A stretch of 64,000 nucleotides of DNA from Shewanella amazonensis SB2B (GTDB taxonomy: Bacteria; Pseudomonadota; Gammaproteobacteria; Enterobacterales; Shewanellaceae): contig NC_008700.1 in assembly GCF_000015245.1 (NCBI RefSeq), forward strand, positions 158,501 through 222,500. Direction: 5' to 3'. Positions 15,235-23,792 of this stretch are shown here, one piece after another. The notes under the pieces are model-generated. The model saw only the letters and a list, made by a program, of their open reading frames with translations. It searched no databases and was not told the DNA's origin. Position numbers and translations under genes: made by a program. Numbering within the stretch: position 1 is the first letter of the stretch; every line of letters begins with the position of its first letter.

Positions 15235-18200
15235 ATGAGCAAACTAACTCACGTCTCTCTGATGGTTGCCAGTGCGCTGTACGCCGGTGCCGGTGCGGCC
15301 AGTGGTGGCAATGGTACTGATGCCCCGCAGTGGAATGCACCACCGGCCGATTACGCACCCCAGCCGATTTCTACACCCGAATACGCGGGCATTGCGAATC
15401 AGCAAGTTAAAAAGCAACACAGAATCTTTACCCCCGAGCAGGACATCTCTGGTATTCAAACCTATATCGTCCAGCTTGAAGACATGCCTGCCGCCGTGTA
15501 CGACGGTTCGCTGCAACAGTTTGCGGCCACCAACACTCAGGTGCAGCGCCAGCTGATGGGTAGCAAACCCCTCTCGATCAACGAAGGGGCTTTGGGTCAG
15601 TACACCCGTTACCTGGTGCAAAAACGCGAGCAGCTGCTGTCCAATGCCTTGACACAGCAAGGGCTGAATATTCAGGTCGAACAAACCTTTGCCATGACAC
15701 TGAACGGTTTCAGCACCAGAATGACTCAGGATGATGCTTTACGCTTGGCAAAAGTACCTGGCATTAAACACATTTCCCGCGCCAAAACCCGTCAGCTGTT
15801 TACCCATAACACCGCCAGCCAAACCGGCGCCGATCAGGTCTGGACCAATGCCAGCAATGGCCTTGCGTCCAACATGGGTGAAGGCATGATAGTGGGGATT
15901 ATCGACACCGGCATTAACACCGACCACCCATCCTTTGCCGCCGTTGGTGGTGATGGCTATCGCCACATTAATCCCCTGGGAGACAAGTACCTCGGTGACT
16001 GTGCAACCTTCGAGGGCCTCTGTAACGACAAGTTGATTGGTGTGTACTCCTTCCCCGAAGTGACAGATGCCTACAGTGATCCTGTTTTTGCGGAATCCCG
16101 CCCACCTGTAGGTGAGGATTATCACAGCCATGGCTCACATGTGGCTGGGACCGCTGCCGGTAACATCATTAAGAACCAGCCTTTTGTGATTGCAGAAGGC
16201 AAGCCTCAGTCTGAGGGGATCCACACCAACTTTGTTTTCCCACAGGTCTCCGGCATGGCACCACACGCCAATATCATCTCCTATCAGGTGTGTCTGCCCG
16301 GCAGTTCAGGCGACCCTTATGCAGGTTGTCCTGAGGTGGCGATCCTCAAGGCGGTGGAGCAATCGGTCATCGATAACGTTGATGTGATTAACCTGTCTTT
16401 GGGTGGCATTGAAGAAGACCCCTGGCTCGACCCTATGGAGCAGGCCTTCCTGCACGCCGCTAAATCAGGCATCTTTGTGGTGACTGCCGCGGGTAACAAT
16501 GGTGACAGGCTCTATACTGCCGACCACTCCTCACCCTGGCTGACCAATGTGGGCGCCCATACGCCAGCTGCAGTGACCGAATATCAGGATAAATATCTGC
16601 AGGATATGCGCGGCGGTGCAACTGCCGCACCTGAGGCCATGAGCGGTCGTTCGGTGACCTTTGAAGAAGTCAGTGGTCTTATCGTGCGGGCGCAGGATTA
16701 TCCCAACCCCAACGAAACCTATGCGTTTAACTGGGCCAACTGCGACAAGCCTTATCCCGCGGGCACCTTCGATTTGGCAGACAATCCCGATACTGCGGAT
16801 GTGGATGAAAGTCAGGAGAAGGTGATAGTGCTGTGTAAGCGCAGCTCGCTGCCATTGTACGCCAAGTCACTGAACGTGGCGGCAGGTGGTGCCGAAGGCA
16901 TTATCATCCAGAATCAATCGCCCTTTCTGGATAACTCCGTCACTCCCGATGTACCCCATGCTATCCCGGGGATCCACATCAGCTTTGCCAATGGTCAGAA
17001 ACTCAACACCTGGCTGAGCACGGGCTCCGGACATTTCGGCACCATCACGGGTACAGAAATGGCATTGACCCCTGTCGAAAAAGAAACCATGGCGGGCTTC
17101 TCATCACGCGGTCCTTCTTACTTTGGCATCGATACCATGGTGGTGGACATCGCAGCGCCGGGTGTAGACATCTTTGCCCCGTCCTCTGACGATCAACCCT
17201 TTACCAAAAACCCAAGATCAGGCCTTTGGACTACCATGAGCGGTACCTCGATGGCCAGTCCCCATGTAGCGGGTGCTGCGACCCTGTTGCGTCAGTCACA
17301 TCCAGACTGGTCGCCTATGCAGGTGCAGTCTGCGCTGATGATGACCGCCACCAATCAGCTGGAAAACGGTTCAATCATTAATCCTTACACCAGCTATCAG
17401 GAGTTATCCGGTTACCAGGATATGGGTGCCGGCCGCATGAACGTAAACATGGCCGACAAGGTCGATTTGACACTGCATGAGGACATGGAAGCCCTGGCGA
17501 TGGCCAACCCAGGCAATGGCGGCGATGTGAAAAAGCTTAACACCGCCTACATGGTCGATACGGATTGCGGTGACAGCTGCAGCTTTATGCGTACCTTTAC
17601 CGCCGAGCGAGATGGTCATTGGACGCTGAGCACCGAAGCCTTTTTGGATGGTTTCGACATCAAGGTGCAACCAGAGAGCTTCTCCCTCAAGGCCGGTGAG
17701 ACTCAGTCCATCGTGGTGTCTGTGGTAAACAAGCAGACCACAAGTGCCGTGGACTTGGTGTCTTTGTCAGGCAATCAGGGCCAGGTGTTGGTGACCTCCT
17801 CCAACCCGGATGCCCCAGTGTTGGAATTGCCAGTATGGACCTGGGTAGGGGCCAAAGGTATTCCGAGCCATGTGATGGTGGATGCCCACCGTACATCAGG
17901 CCAAATGGAAGTGGGACCTTTCGATACGGCTGAGGTAAATGATCTCACGACCCGCAGTTATGGTCTGGTCAAAGCCGCTCAGCACAGTGCGCACATGTTT
18001 ACCGACACCACGGGAGGCGATCCCTTTGATTTGGATGCCGAGGGTAAACTCAATAACCACATGACACTGACCAATGTGCCCGACAATTCGCAGGCCTTGT
18101 TCAGCCGTGTGGTGGGTGATGACCACTCGAGAGTGCTGGTGTTTATGGGTGAAGACAGCAACCAGAACGGCTTGCCGGATCCCGAAGAAATGCTGTGTAT

Positions 18201-20151
18201 GTCCACCTCCTATACAGAGGCAAACTACTGCAGCATCCAGCAACCCAATGCCGGTACTTATTGGACTGTTTACATGAGTCTGGCCACTGTGGGTTATGGC
18301 AAGGAAGATTTGGGACGCGAAATTACCGTTGCCGAAGCCGTGGTGCCTGCCCTGGATAACGGTAACCTGACCGTATCCGGCGAAAGCAGCATTCCGGGCT
18401 ATCGCAGCTACCCGCTGAATTTGAGCTACCGCATCCCAGAATTGCAGGTTGGCGATGTGTATTTTGGCGGCTTTGATCTGGGCAGTGACGGCAATAATCC
18501 CGGAAACCTGGGGTATGTGCCTGTCACGCTTATCCAGCGCGATGAAGATGTCAGCCTGACCGCCAGCCATACCCATGCCAAGCCTGGAGACCTGGTGGAT
18601 TTTACACTTTCTGTCATAGCCAACAATGATGCAGCAGCCAAGGACTTTGTCTTCAATGCCAATTTCCCTGCTGGTCTGCAAATTGTTCCCGAATCGGTGA
18701 AGGCGTCACACGCGACACCGGGCACGCCGATGGTAGAAGACAACAGCCTCCATCTGGCCGGTGTACAGGAAAGCACCCGTGATGTGCAGCGTAACTACAA
18801 GATCACCTCCAATCAGGACGATCCACTCTGTAGTCTGACTGCGGCCAATTCACCTGAGCCCGGTTATCTGGACCTGCGTCAGCTGGGATGGAGAACACTC
18901 GAGGGACTCGAAGGTAACTACCGAAATAGCAAGGAATATCTGTTGTCTGATCTGATGGCGACCGACCAGAAGGTGACCTTCCCCTTCTTTGGCAACAAGT
19001 CGTACGACAGTATCAAGATAAGCCCTGCCGGTGTGATTTATTTTGGTGCGCGAAACCTGCCCTATGCCCACATGAAAATGCCTGACGGCTTCACTGGCTT
19101 GCCAGCACCGGAAGACATGATTGCGCCTCTGTGGATTGGTGATAACCAGGTTGCCCGATATGACGGCGGTTATGGTCAGTACGAGCTCAATGCCGGTGTT
19201 ACGCCAACGTACACATACAGCCGTGAGTGGTTGGTACTGGAGTTTGACAATATCACCCGCTCCTCAGCGCCTGAGCAGCTGGCCGATTTTGAAATCTTCA
19301 TGCGCATGCTGATTGACCATGAACCCGGTGAGTACGAGATGCTGATTGCCTACGACAATCTGAATCTCACCAGCGGTGATGGCAGTATCGGCTTCAAGAG
19401 CTTTGTCGGGCGTATGCTGGTGGATGGTGATATTCCCGTCGACATCTCCCACGGCGCAGGCTTCGCATTTAACGATCTCGATGAAAAGCTGAGCGACAAG
19501 CTGGTGCTCTGTCTGGACTATCAGGGGCCTGAGCAATCGAAGTTTGAAGTGAATTTCCAGGCCTATGTCAGCGAGCGGGCGGCCAACTCCGTGCAAAAAG
19601 TGGTGCTGGAAAATGGCATGGAAGGGGCAGATACCGAAAGCCTGTCAGTTGAGGTGGCGGTAAGCGGTAACCTGCAGATGGCACAGCTGCCGAACATGCA
19701 GGTGGATGAAAACAGCAGCATCAGCTTCGACGTGACCTATGCCGACAGCAATAAGGTGAGCAACGAAATCAGCCTGGTGGGTGACCACTTCAGCTATGAG
19801 CTGAGTGGCCACGGTTCTGGCGCTACTGTGACCCTGACGCCGGATGCAGATTTTCACGGTGAAACAGAAGTGACGGTCATGGTGCGTGATACTGCCAACA
19901 TGGCTGATTCAGTAAGCAGCAGCTTCCTGCTCAGCGTGATGTCAGACGGTGTTGAAAAAGGCTGTACCGACAGTGGTGCAACCAACTTCGACCCGAATGC
20001 CAATCAGGATGACGGCAGCTGTAAGTTCCCACCCAAGCCCGAAGTTGAAGAAAAAACAGAGACTTCATCGGGTGGTGCCCTGGGTTGGTCCATGTTGTTC
20101 TTGGCACTCTTTGGCGCTCTGCGTCAGCAAAGACGGCGGGTAGCTGCTTAA
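15235..20151 (+). CDS. Secreted subtilisin-family (S8) protease with GlyGly-CTERM tail
   Basis: 1638-residue multidomain exoprotease: signal peptide; I9-like inhibitor propeptide (about 70-190); S8 catalytic domain with Asp224 (IIDTGI), His299 (SHGSHVAGT) and Ser672 (SGTSMASPH); oxyanion Asn in TAAGNNGD; and a PA domain inserted between the His and Ser regions (about 450-610). After the catalytic domain come beta-rich modules, one with a DUF11-like stretch (FTLSVIANNDAAAKDF) and one Ig/cadherin-like, then a TNFDPNANQDDGSC calcium-loop-like motif. The extreme C terminus is GGALGWSMLFLALFGAL plus a basic tail, the GlyGly-CTERM sorting signal that is handled by rhombosortase after type II secretion. 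A full gsp operon lies 19 kb away. Strong AAAGGA ribosome site. Confidence 0.95.
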   Translation: MSKLTHVSLMVASALYAGAGAASGGNGTDAPQWNAPPADYAPQPISTPEYAGIANQQVKKQHRIFTPEQDISGIQTYIVQLEDMPAAVYDGSLQQFAATNTQVQRQLMGSKPLSINEGALGQYTRYLVQKREQLLSNALTQQGLNIQVEQTFAMTLNGFSTRMTQDDALRLAKVPGIKHISRAKTRQLFTHNTASQTGADQVWTNASNGLASNMGEGMIVGIIDTGINTDHPSFAAVGGDGYRHINPLGDKYLGDCATFEGLCNDKLIGVYSFPEVTDAYSDPVFAESRPPVGEDYHSHGSHVAGTAAGNIIKNQPFVIAEGKPQSEGIHTNFVFPQVSGMAPHANIISYQVCLPGSSGDPYAGCPEVAILKAVEQSVIDNVDVINLSLGGIEEDPWLDPMEQAFLHAAKSGIFVVTAAGNNGDRLYTADHSSPWLTNVGAHTPAAVTEYQDKYLQDMRGGATAAPEAMSGRSVTFEEVSGLIVRAQDYPNPNETYAFNWANCDKPYPAGTFDLADNPDTADVDESQEKVIVLCKRSSLPLYAKSLNVAAGGAEGIIIQNQSPFLDNSVTPDVPHAIPGIHISFANGQKLNTWLSTGSGHFGTITGTEMALTPVEKETMAGFSSRGPSYFGIDTMVVDIAAPGVDIFAPSSDDQPFTKNPRSGLWTTMSGTSMASPHVAGAATLLRQSHPDWSPMQVQSALMMTATNQLENGSIINPYTSYQELSGYQDMGAGRMNVNMADKVDLTLHEDMEALAMANPGNGGDVKKLNTAYMVDTDCGDSCSFMRTFTAERDGHWTLSTEAFLDGFDIKVQPESFSLKAGETQSIVVSVVNKQTTSAVDLVSLSGNQGQVLVTSSNPDAPVLELPVWTWVGAKGIPSHVMVDAHRTSGQMEVGPFDTAEVNDLTTRSYGLVKAAQHSAHMFTDTTGGDPFDLDAEGKLNNHMTLTNVPDNSQALFSRVVGDDHSRVLVFMGEDSNQNGLPDPEEMLCMSTSYTEANYCSIQQPNAGTYWTVYMSLATVGYGKEDLGREITVAEAVVPALDNGNLTVSGESSIPGYRSYPLNLSYRIPELQVGDVYFGGFDLGSDGNNPGNLGYVPVTLIQRDEDVSLTASHTHAKPGDLVDFTLSVIANNDAAAKDFVFNANFPAGLQIVPESVKASHATPGTPMVEDNSLHLAGVQESTRDVQRNYKITSNQDDPLCSLTAANSPEPGYLDLRQLGWRTLEGLEGNYRNSKEYLLSDLMATDQKVTFPFFGNKSYDSIKISPAGVIYFGARNLPYAHMKMPDGFTGLPAPEDMIAPLWIGDNQVARYDGGYGQYELNAGVTPTYTYSREWLVLEFDNITRSSAPEQLADFEIFMRMLIDHEPGEYEMLIAYDNLNLTSGDGSIGFKSFVGRMLVDGDIPVDISHGAGFAFNDLDEKLSDKLVLCLDYQGPEQSKFEVNFQAYVSERAANSVQKVVLENGMEGADTESLSVEVAVSGNLQMAQLPNMQVDENSSISFDVTYADSNKVSNEISLVGDHFSYELSGHGSGATVTLTPDADFHGETEVTVMVRDTANMADSVSSSFLLSVMSDGVEKGCTDSGATNFDPNANQDDGSCKFPPKPEVEEKTETSSGGALGWSMLFLALFGALRQQRRRVAA

Positions 20152-20159
20152 CCTGGCCA

Positions 20160-20188
20160 TTAAGCCCGGCAACGCCGGGCTTAATTTT
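20160..20188 (+). terminator. terminator after the subtilase gene
   Basis: 11-bp perfect stem ttaagcccggc / gccgggcttaa with a 3-nt loop followed by tttt. Confidence 0.9.
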
Positions 20189-20227
20189 ACCGTACGAATG
20201 TGGCAGAATCGCCAGCGAGGTAGTAAT

Positions 20228-21151
20228 GTGCGAAAAATAAACATTCTCAAAAATCCATTCTGTCACGTTCGTATTGCCCACGGCATCAATATCTGCCGGG
20301 CAATACTCCTGGGTCTTGGCTTGCTGTTTTGTTCTGTTATTGATGCAGGAGAGCTGGCCGAAGACATCTATACCGAAGACGAAGGCTGGCACCTGGGCGT
20401 GGCCATAGGCTATGGCACTGTGACCAATCCTTTGTACAACAAGCGCAATATTCCCCTCTATCTGGTGCCCAAAGTTGAATATTTTAATGGCGATTTTGCC
20501 TGGACCAACACCCAGCTGAGTTGGACACCAATACAAAGCGCCTGGGGTAATCTCGCCCTTATCAGCCAATTCAATGAAGACGGGTTGTATTTTTTTGATA
20601 ACAGGTACAATGCCGGGATGTTGCTGCCGCTGGCCAGGCCGCCCCAATCTCCCAATACCGGTGGTGTTGTGCCCGTCGATACCAGCGTCCGCCGGGGAGA
20701 CATTTCGCAAATTGCCGACCGCAAGCTGTCTTACATGGCCGGTGCCAGCTGGACCCTGAATCTCGAAAGCTGGCATTTTTCCTTCCTGGCCGTTACAGAT
20801 GTGACCGGCGTGCATGAGGGATTTGAGGCCTTTGGCCGCGGGGAATACCTGCTTCAGTGGGGTAGCCACCAGTTTGCGCTGGGGGGCGAACTGCAATACC
20901 AAAACGACCAACTGGTGGACTATTACTATGGCACCCGGTTACAGGATCGCATCAAGGGGTTCAGTCGCTACGAGACCGACTACAGCCTCAACAGCGCCCT
21001 CAAGCTGCGCTATCAATATCATTGGACAGACAGCCTAAGGTTGATAAGTGACTTTCGCTATCAGTGGCTTGGCAGCAGCATCAGCGATAGCCCTTTGGTG
21101 GAAGACAAGGCAGTAGTCTCTGCATTTATTGGCGTTGCCTGGGGCTTCTGA
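20228..21151 (+). CDS. MipA/OmpV-family outer-membrane protein
   Basis: About 308 residues; signal peptide (GLGLLFCSVIDAGE region), then a beta-barrel with alternating aromatic strands. The GWHLGVAIGYGTVTNPLY, IPLYLVPKVEYFNG and C-terminal FIGVAWGF segments are typical of MipA/OmpV, a small porin-like family first described for an MltA-interacting scaffold. The GTG at 20228, with gagg 8 bp upstream, is the better start; an ATG ten codons earlier is in frame but without a ribosome site. It leads a four-gene cluster with DUF3019 and a two-component pair, and the terminal Phe suits outer-membrane insertion by BAM. Confidence 0.88.
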   Translation: MRKINILKNPFCHVRIAHGINICRAILLGLGLLFCSVIDAGELAEDIYTEDEGWHLGVAIGYGTVTNPLYNKRNIPLYLVPKVEYFNGDFAWTNTQLSWTPIQSAWGNLALISQFNEDGLYFFDNRYNAGMLLPLARPPQSPNTGGVVPVDTSVRRGDISQIADRKLSYMAGASWTLNLESWHFSFLAVTDVTGVHEGFEAFGRGEYLLQWGSHQFALGGELQYQNDQLVDYYYGTRLQDRIKGFSRYETDYSLNSALKLRYQYHWTDSLRLISDFRYQWLGSSISDSPLVEDKAVVSAFIGVAWGF

Positions 21152-21153
21152 AC

Positions 21154-21534
21154 ATGCAGCACCGCAAAGTAGTCTCAGCTCTGTTACTTTGTGCAATAGC
21201 CACAGTCGCACCACCTGCATGGGCAATAGCACTGTTTGAGCTCACTCCAAGCCAATGTGCTGTTGACGAGGGCGATTGTAGCGTCAGGGTTACTCTGGCC
21301 TGGCAGGCCGAAGTGCAGCAAAGCGTCTGCATTGAGGTGCTTGGCGAGAGTGAGGCGCTTTACTGCGATCTTCCCGCCAGCCACACTGCCTGGTCACTGG
21401 ATATCAGCAGTAGCAGCGATGTGGAGTTTCGCCTGCTCGGTCAGGATAACTTGCCCCTTGCCAGCGTCAGTCTCCGGGTGCTGCATATCCCTAAACGAAA
21501 ACCCCGACAAAGAGCGGCCTGGAGCCTGTTTTGA
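21154..21534 (+). CDS. DUF3019 family periplasmic protein
   Basis: 126 residues: signal peptide cleaved near PPAWA, then a compact beta-sandwich-like domain with four cysteines (QCAVDEGDC, VCIEV, YCDLP), matching DUF3019 as I recall it. Starts 2 bp after mipA and ends in TGATG overlapping the regulator start, so it is translated with both. The function is unknown. The conserved association with MipA and an OmpR-type two-component pair suggests envelope stress or cationic peptide sensing. Confidence 0.85.
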   Translation: MQHRKVVSALLLCAIATVAPPAWAIALFELTPSQCAVDEGDCSVRVTLAWQAEVQQSVCIEVLGESEALYCDLPASHTAWSLDISSSSDVEFRLLGQDNLPLASVSLRVLHIPKRKPRQRAAWSLF

Positions 21535-22247
21535 TGCAAGCCAAAATCCTCTACATCGAAGATGACCATAAACTTGCCGGGTTGGTAAAGAACTTTCTGC
21601 AGTCCCATGGTTTTGAGGTGACACACCTGCCGTCGGCCGAGGGGGCATTGGAGCAGCTCTACTACGGCAGTTTCGATTTGCTGCTCTTGGACATAGGCCT
21701 GCCAACGGAAGATGGCATCAGTCTGTGCCGACAAATCCGCGACCGTTTTACTGGGCAAATTCTGTTTATGACGGCGAGGCGATCTGCCGTGGATGAGGTG
21801 GAAGGCTTGATGGCAGGCGCCGATGATTACCTCACCAAGCCGGTGGCGCCTGAAATCCTGCTGGCGCGTATCCAAACCCGCTTAAAGCGCCGCGAGCCGC
21901 AAGAGATGGTAGAGGTTGATACTGCCAAACCCCAATCTGAGATGCACTTTGGTCGCCTTTGCATTCGTCTTGCGGCCCGGCAGGCGTTTTGGGATGAAGA
22001 ATCACTGCGTCTGACCACAGCCGAGTTCGATATTCTGGCGCAGCTGGCCAAACACGCAGGTCAGATAGTCTGCCGTGAAGACCTGTTCAAGTACACCACA
22101 GGTGCACCCTACGATGGGCTCAATCGCACCATGGACAACAGGATCAGCCGCCTCAGACGCAAGCTGGGGGATAACATGGACGATCCCTTTAAAATCAAAA
22201 CTATCTGGGGTAAGGGTTACCTGTTTGTCCCGGATATTTGGGGCTAG
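21534..22247 (+). CDS. OmpR-family response regulator (RstA-like)
   Basis: 237 residues; receiver with Asp53 in LLLDIGLPTEDG, acidic pocket at EDD (about residues 9-11), Lys in LTKPVAPE, and a winged-helix output domain (about 135-236) ending in KTIWGKGYLFVP. ATG overlaps the DUF3019 stop (TGATG); a TTG directly before it is in frame but unnecessary. Paired with the kinase gene that follows 2 bp after the stop. It likely autoregulates the mipA cluster; inferred from context. Confidence 0.92.
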   Translation: MQAKILYIEDDHKLAGLVKNFLQSHGFEVTHLPSAEGALEQLYYGSFDLLLLDIGLPTEDGISLCRQIRDRFTGQILFMTARRSAVDEVEGLMAGADDYLTKPVAPEILLARIQTRLKRREPQEMVEVDTAKPQSEMHFGRLCIRLAARQAFWDEESLRLTTAEFDILAQLAKHAGQIVCREDLFKYTTGAPYDGLNRTMDNRISRLRRKLGDNMDDPFKIKTIWGKGYLFVPDIWG

Positions 22248-22249
22248 GC

Positions 22250-23479
22250 ATGTTGAAGCTTTACAGTGGTCTGCTATTGGCAGTCGTGAGTTCGCTACTG
22301 TTGTTCTCGCGGATTTACGATATCAGCACCCAGCAGCCACACCTGCTCTATCCCCAGGAAGAGGCCTTTTTAAACCAGCTGTTTGCCCTGACCGAAGGCA
22401 GTATGGATTTGTCGCAGCTGCCGGTCGCCAGCCTGCCCCTGGAGCAGCTGGCCATTCCCGATGAGACCCGGGCTCTGCTGCTGCAGGGTGGCACAGCAGT
22501 GCTGCAGGATAAGGCGCAGGCGTTTTATTTTTACCGGCAGAACCCCGCCGACCCCAGCCAGGTGACCATTGTTGGTCCTATCGATTACCCTGAAAGCCCT
22601 CTTGACCGGCAACCCGTGCTCTGGCAACTGCTGCCCTATGCTTTGCTTGCATTGGCGCTACTGTTGATTTGCTGGCCACTGTATTTGGATATCAAGAAGT
22701 TGAAGGCATTTTGCGCCCAGGTCAGCCGGGTTGATTTTGGGGCCACTGCGTCCATCACCCGACTAACCATGTTGGGAGCCATCGGCAATACCATGGCAGA
22801 CATGGCGCAAAAGCTCGCCTTTCACCGCAGTCAACAGCGGGACTTTATCAATGCCGTCTCCCATGATTTTCTGACTCCCCTGGCCAGAATGAAATTTACC
22901 CTGGTAATGGGGCGTAGCGCCCATAGTCAGGCAGTCTCTGATACTTTCGAGAGTCTCGATGAAGATTTGGCTGAGCTTGAGCAACTTATTGACGAGTTTT
23001 TAAGCCATGCCGAGTTGTCTCAGTATCGGCCGAGCGAGCAGCAACAAAGCTTCTCTGGCAGACAGCTGGTCGCCGACTGCTTTGCCAAGTTTGAACCGCT
23101 GGTGAGTGTGACTCTGGAAATAGCGGGAGAGGCCGATGTGATAGTGCAGGATAAGGCCGGATTTGAGCGCATCATGCAAAACCTCATCAGCAATGCCTCC
23201 CGCTATGCCAGTTCTCGGGTGAGGGTCAGCCTGAACTGGGATAAGGAGCTGGTGGTGCAGGTGGAAGATGACGGCCCTGGCTTCACCGAAAATACAGATT
23301 CGCTGCTTGCTGCCTTTTATCAGGACGAACTTTCTACGCATCGACTCTATCAGGGCGTGGGCCTGGGCTTGTCGACAGTCGCTCTGCTTTGCCGCCATCT
23401 GTCTGTTGAAGTGACCCTGGGACGCAGTCAGGCACTGGGTGGTGCCTGCGTTACCCTGAAATGCCCCTCAGCCCCCTGA
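22250..23479 (+). CDS. Sensor histidine kinase (RstB-like)
   Basis: About 409 residues with two membrane helices (near 5-20 and 125-145), a ~100-residue periplasmic sensor, HisKA with His205 in AVSHDFLTPLARMKF, and HATPase_c with N box NLISNASRYA, G1 box VEDDGPGF and G2 region QGVGLGLSTV. All catalytic boxes are intact. Start is the ATG at 22250, 2 bp past the regulator stop; an in-frame TTG upstream overlaps the regulator gene. It is the last gene of the mipA cluster. Signal unknown. Confidence 0.92.
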   Translation: MLKLYSGLLLAVVSSLLLFSRIYDISTQQPHLLYPQEEAFLNQLFALTEGSMDLSQLPVASLPLEQLAIPDETRALLLQGGTAVLQDKAQAFYFYRQNPADPSQVTIVGPIDYPESPLDRQPVLWQLLPYALLALALLLICWPLYLDIKKLKAFCAQVSRVDFGATASITRLTMLGAIGNTMADMAQKLAFHRSQQRDFINAVSHDFLTPLARMKFTLVMGRSAHSQAVSDTFESLDEDLAELEQLIDEFLSHAELSQYRPSEQQQSFSGRQLVADCFAKFEPLVSVTLEIAGEADVIVQDKAGFERIMQNLISNASRYASSRVRVSLNWDKELVVQVEDDGPGFTENTDSLLAAFYQDELSTHRLYQGVGLGLSTVALLCRHLSVEVTLGRSQALGGACVTLKCPSAP

Positions 23480-23792
23480 ATTCGAGCGCCTTGTACTTTA
23501 CGTTGATTTTCATCGCGCCAGCATCAGGCCCTCATTCGTGACGAGCAAGGTGTGTTAATTAAGTTTTTGAATTTAGGTTGTTATTAAATGATTTCTAACC
23601 TTATTTTTATTGTGGCATATCATTGTTAAAACGGTTTCGAAAGATTTCAAAAGTGTTGAAAACTTTCGATTAAGCTGTTCTTATAGTCAGATGACTGAAA
23701 AGATGACCACAGTTACTGCTGTCCTTTGGCGTGTTTGCCAGGGTGCCATCAGCCACTGAAAGTCACAGAGCCGTTTGACGATAAGGATAATT
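23480..23792. other. intergenic control region of the GH31 gene
   Basis: AT-rich compared with its neighbours. It contains the near-perfect palindrome described separately. No terminator hairpin is obvious behind the kinase gene, and no gene is seen. Confidence 0.55.
23638..23668. promoter_or_regulatory. palindromic operator candidate upstream of the GH31 gene
   Basis: Arms cgaaagatttcaa and ttgaaaactttcg match at 12 of 13 pairs around a 5-bp centre. It is about 125 bp before the start codon, and TTGAAA within the right arm could be a -35 box. An adjacent aaacggtttcga resembles LacI-family operator halves. Sugar-responsive repression is plausible; no regulator gene is adjacent. Confidence 0.5.
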
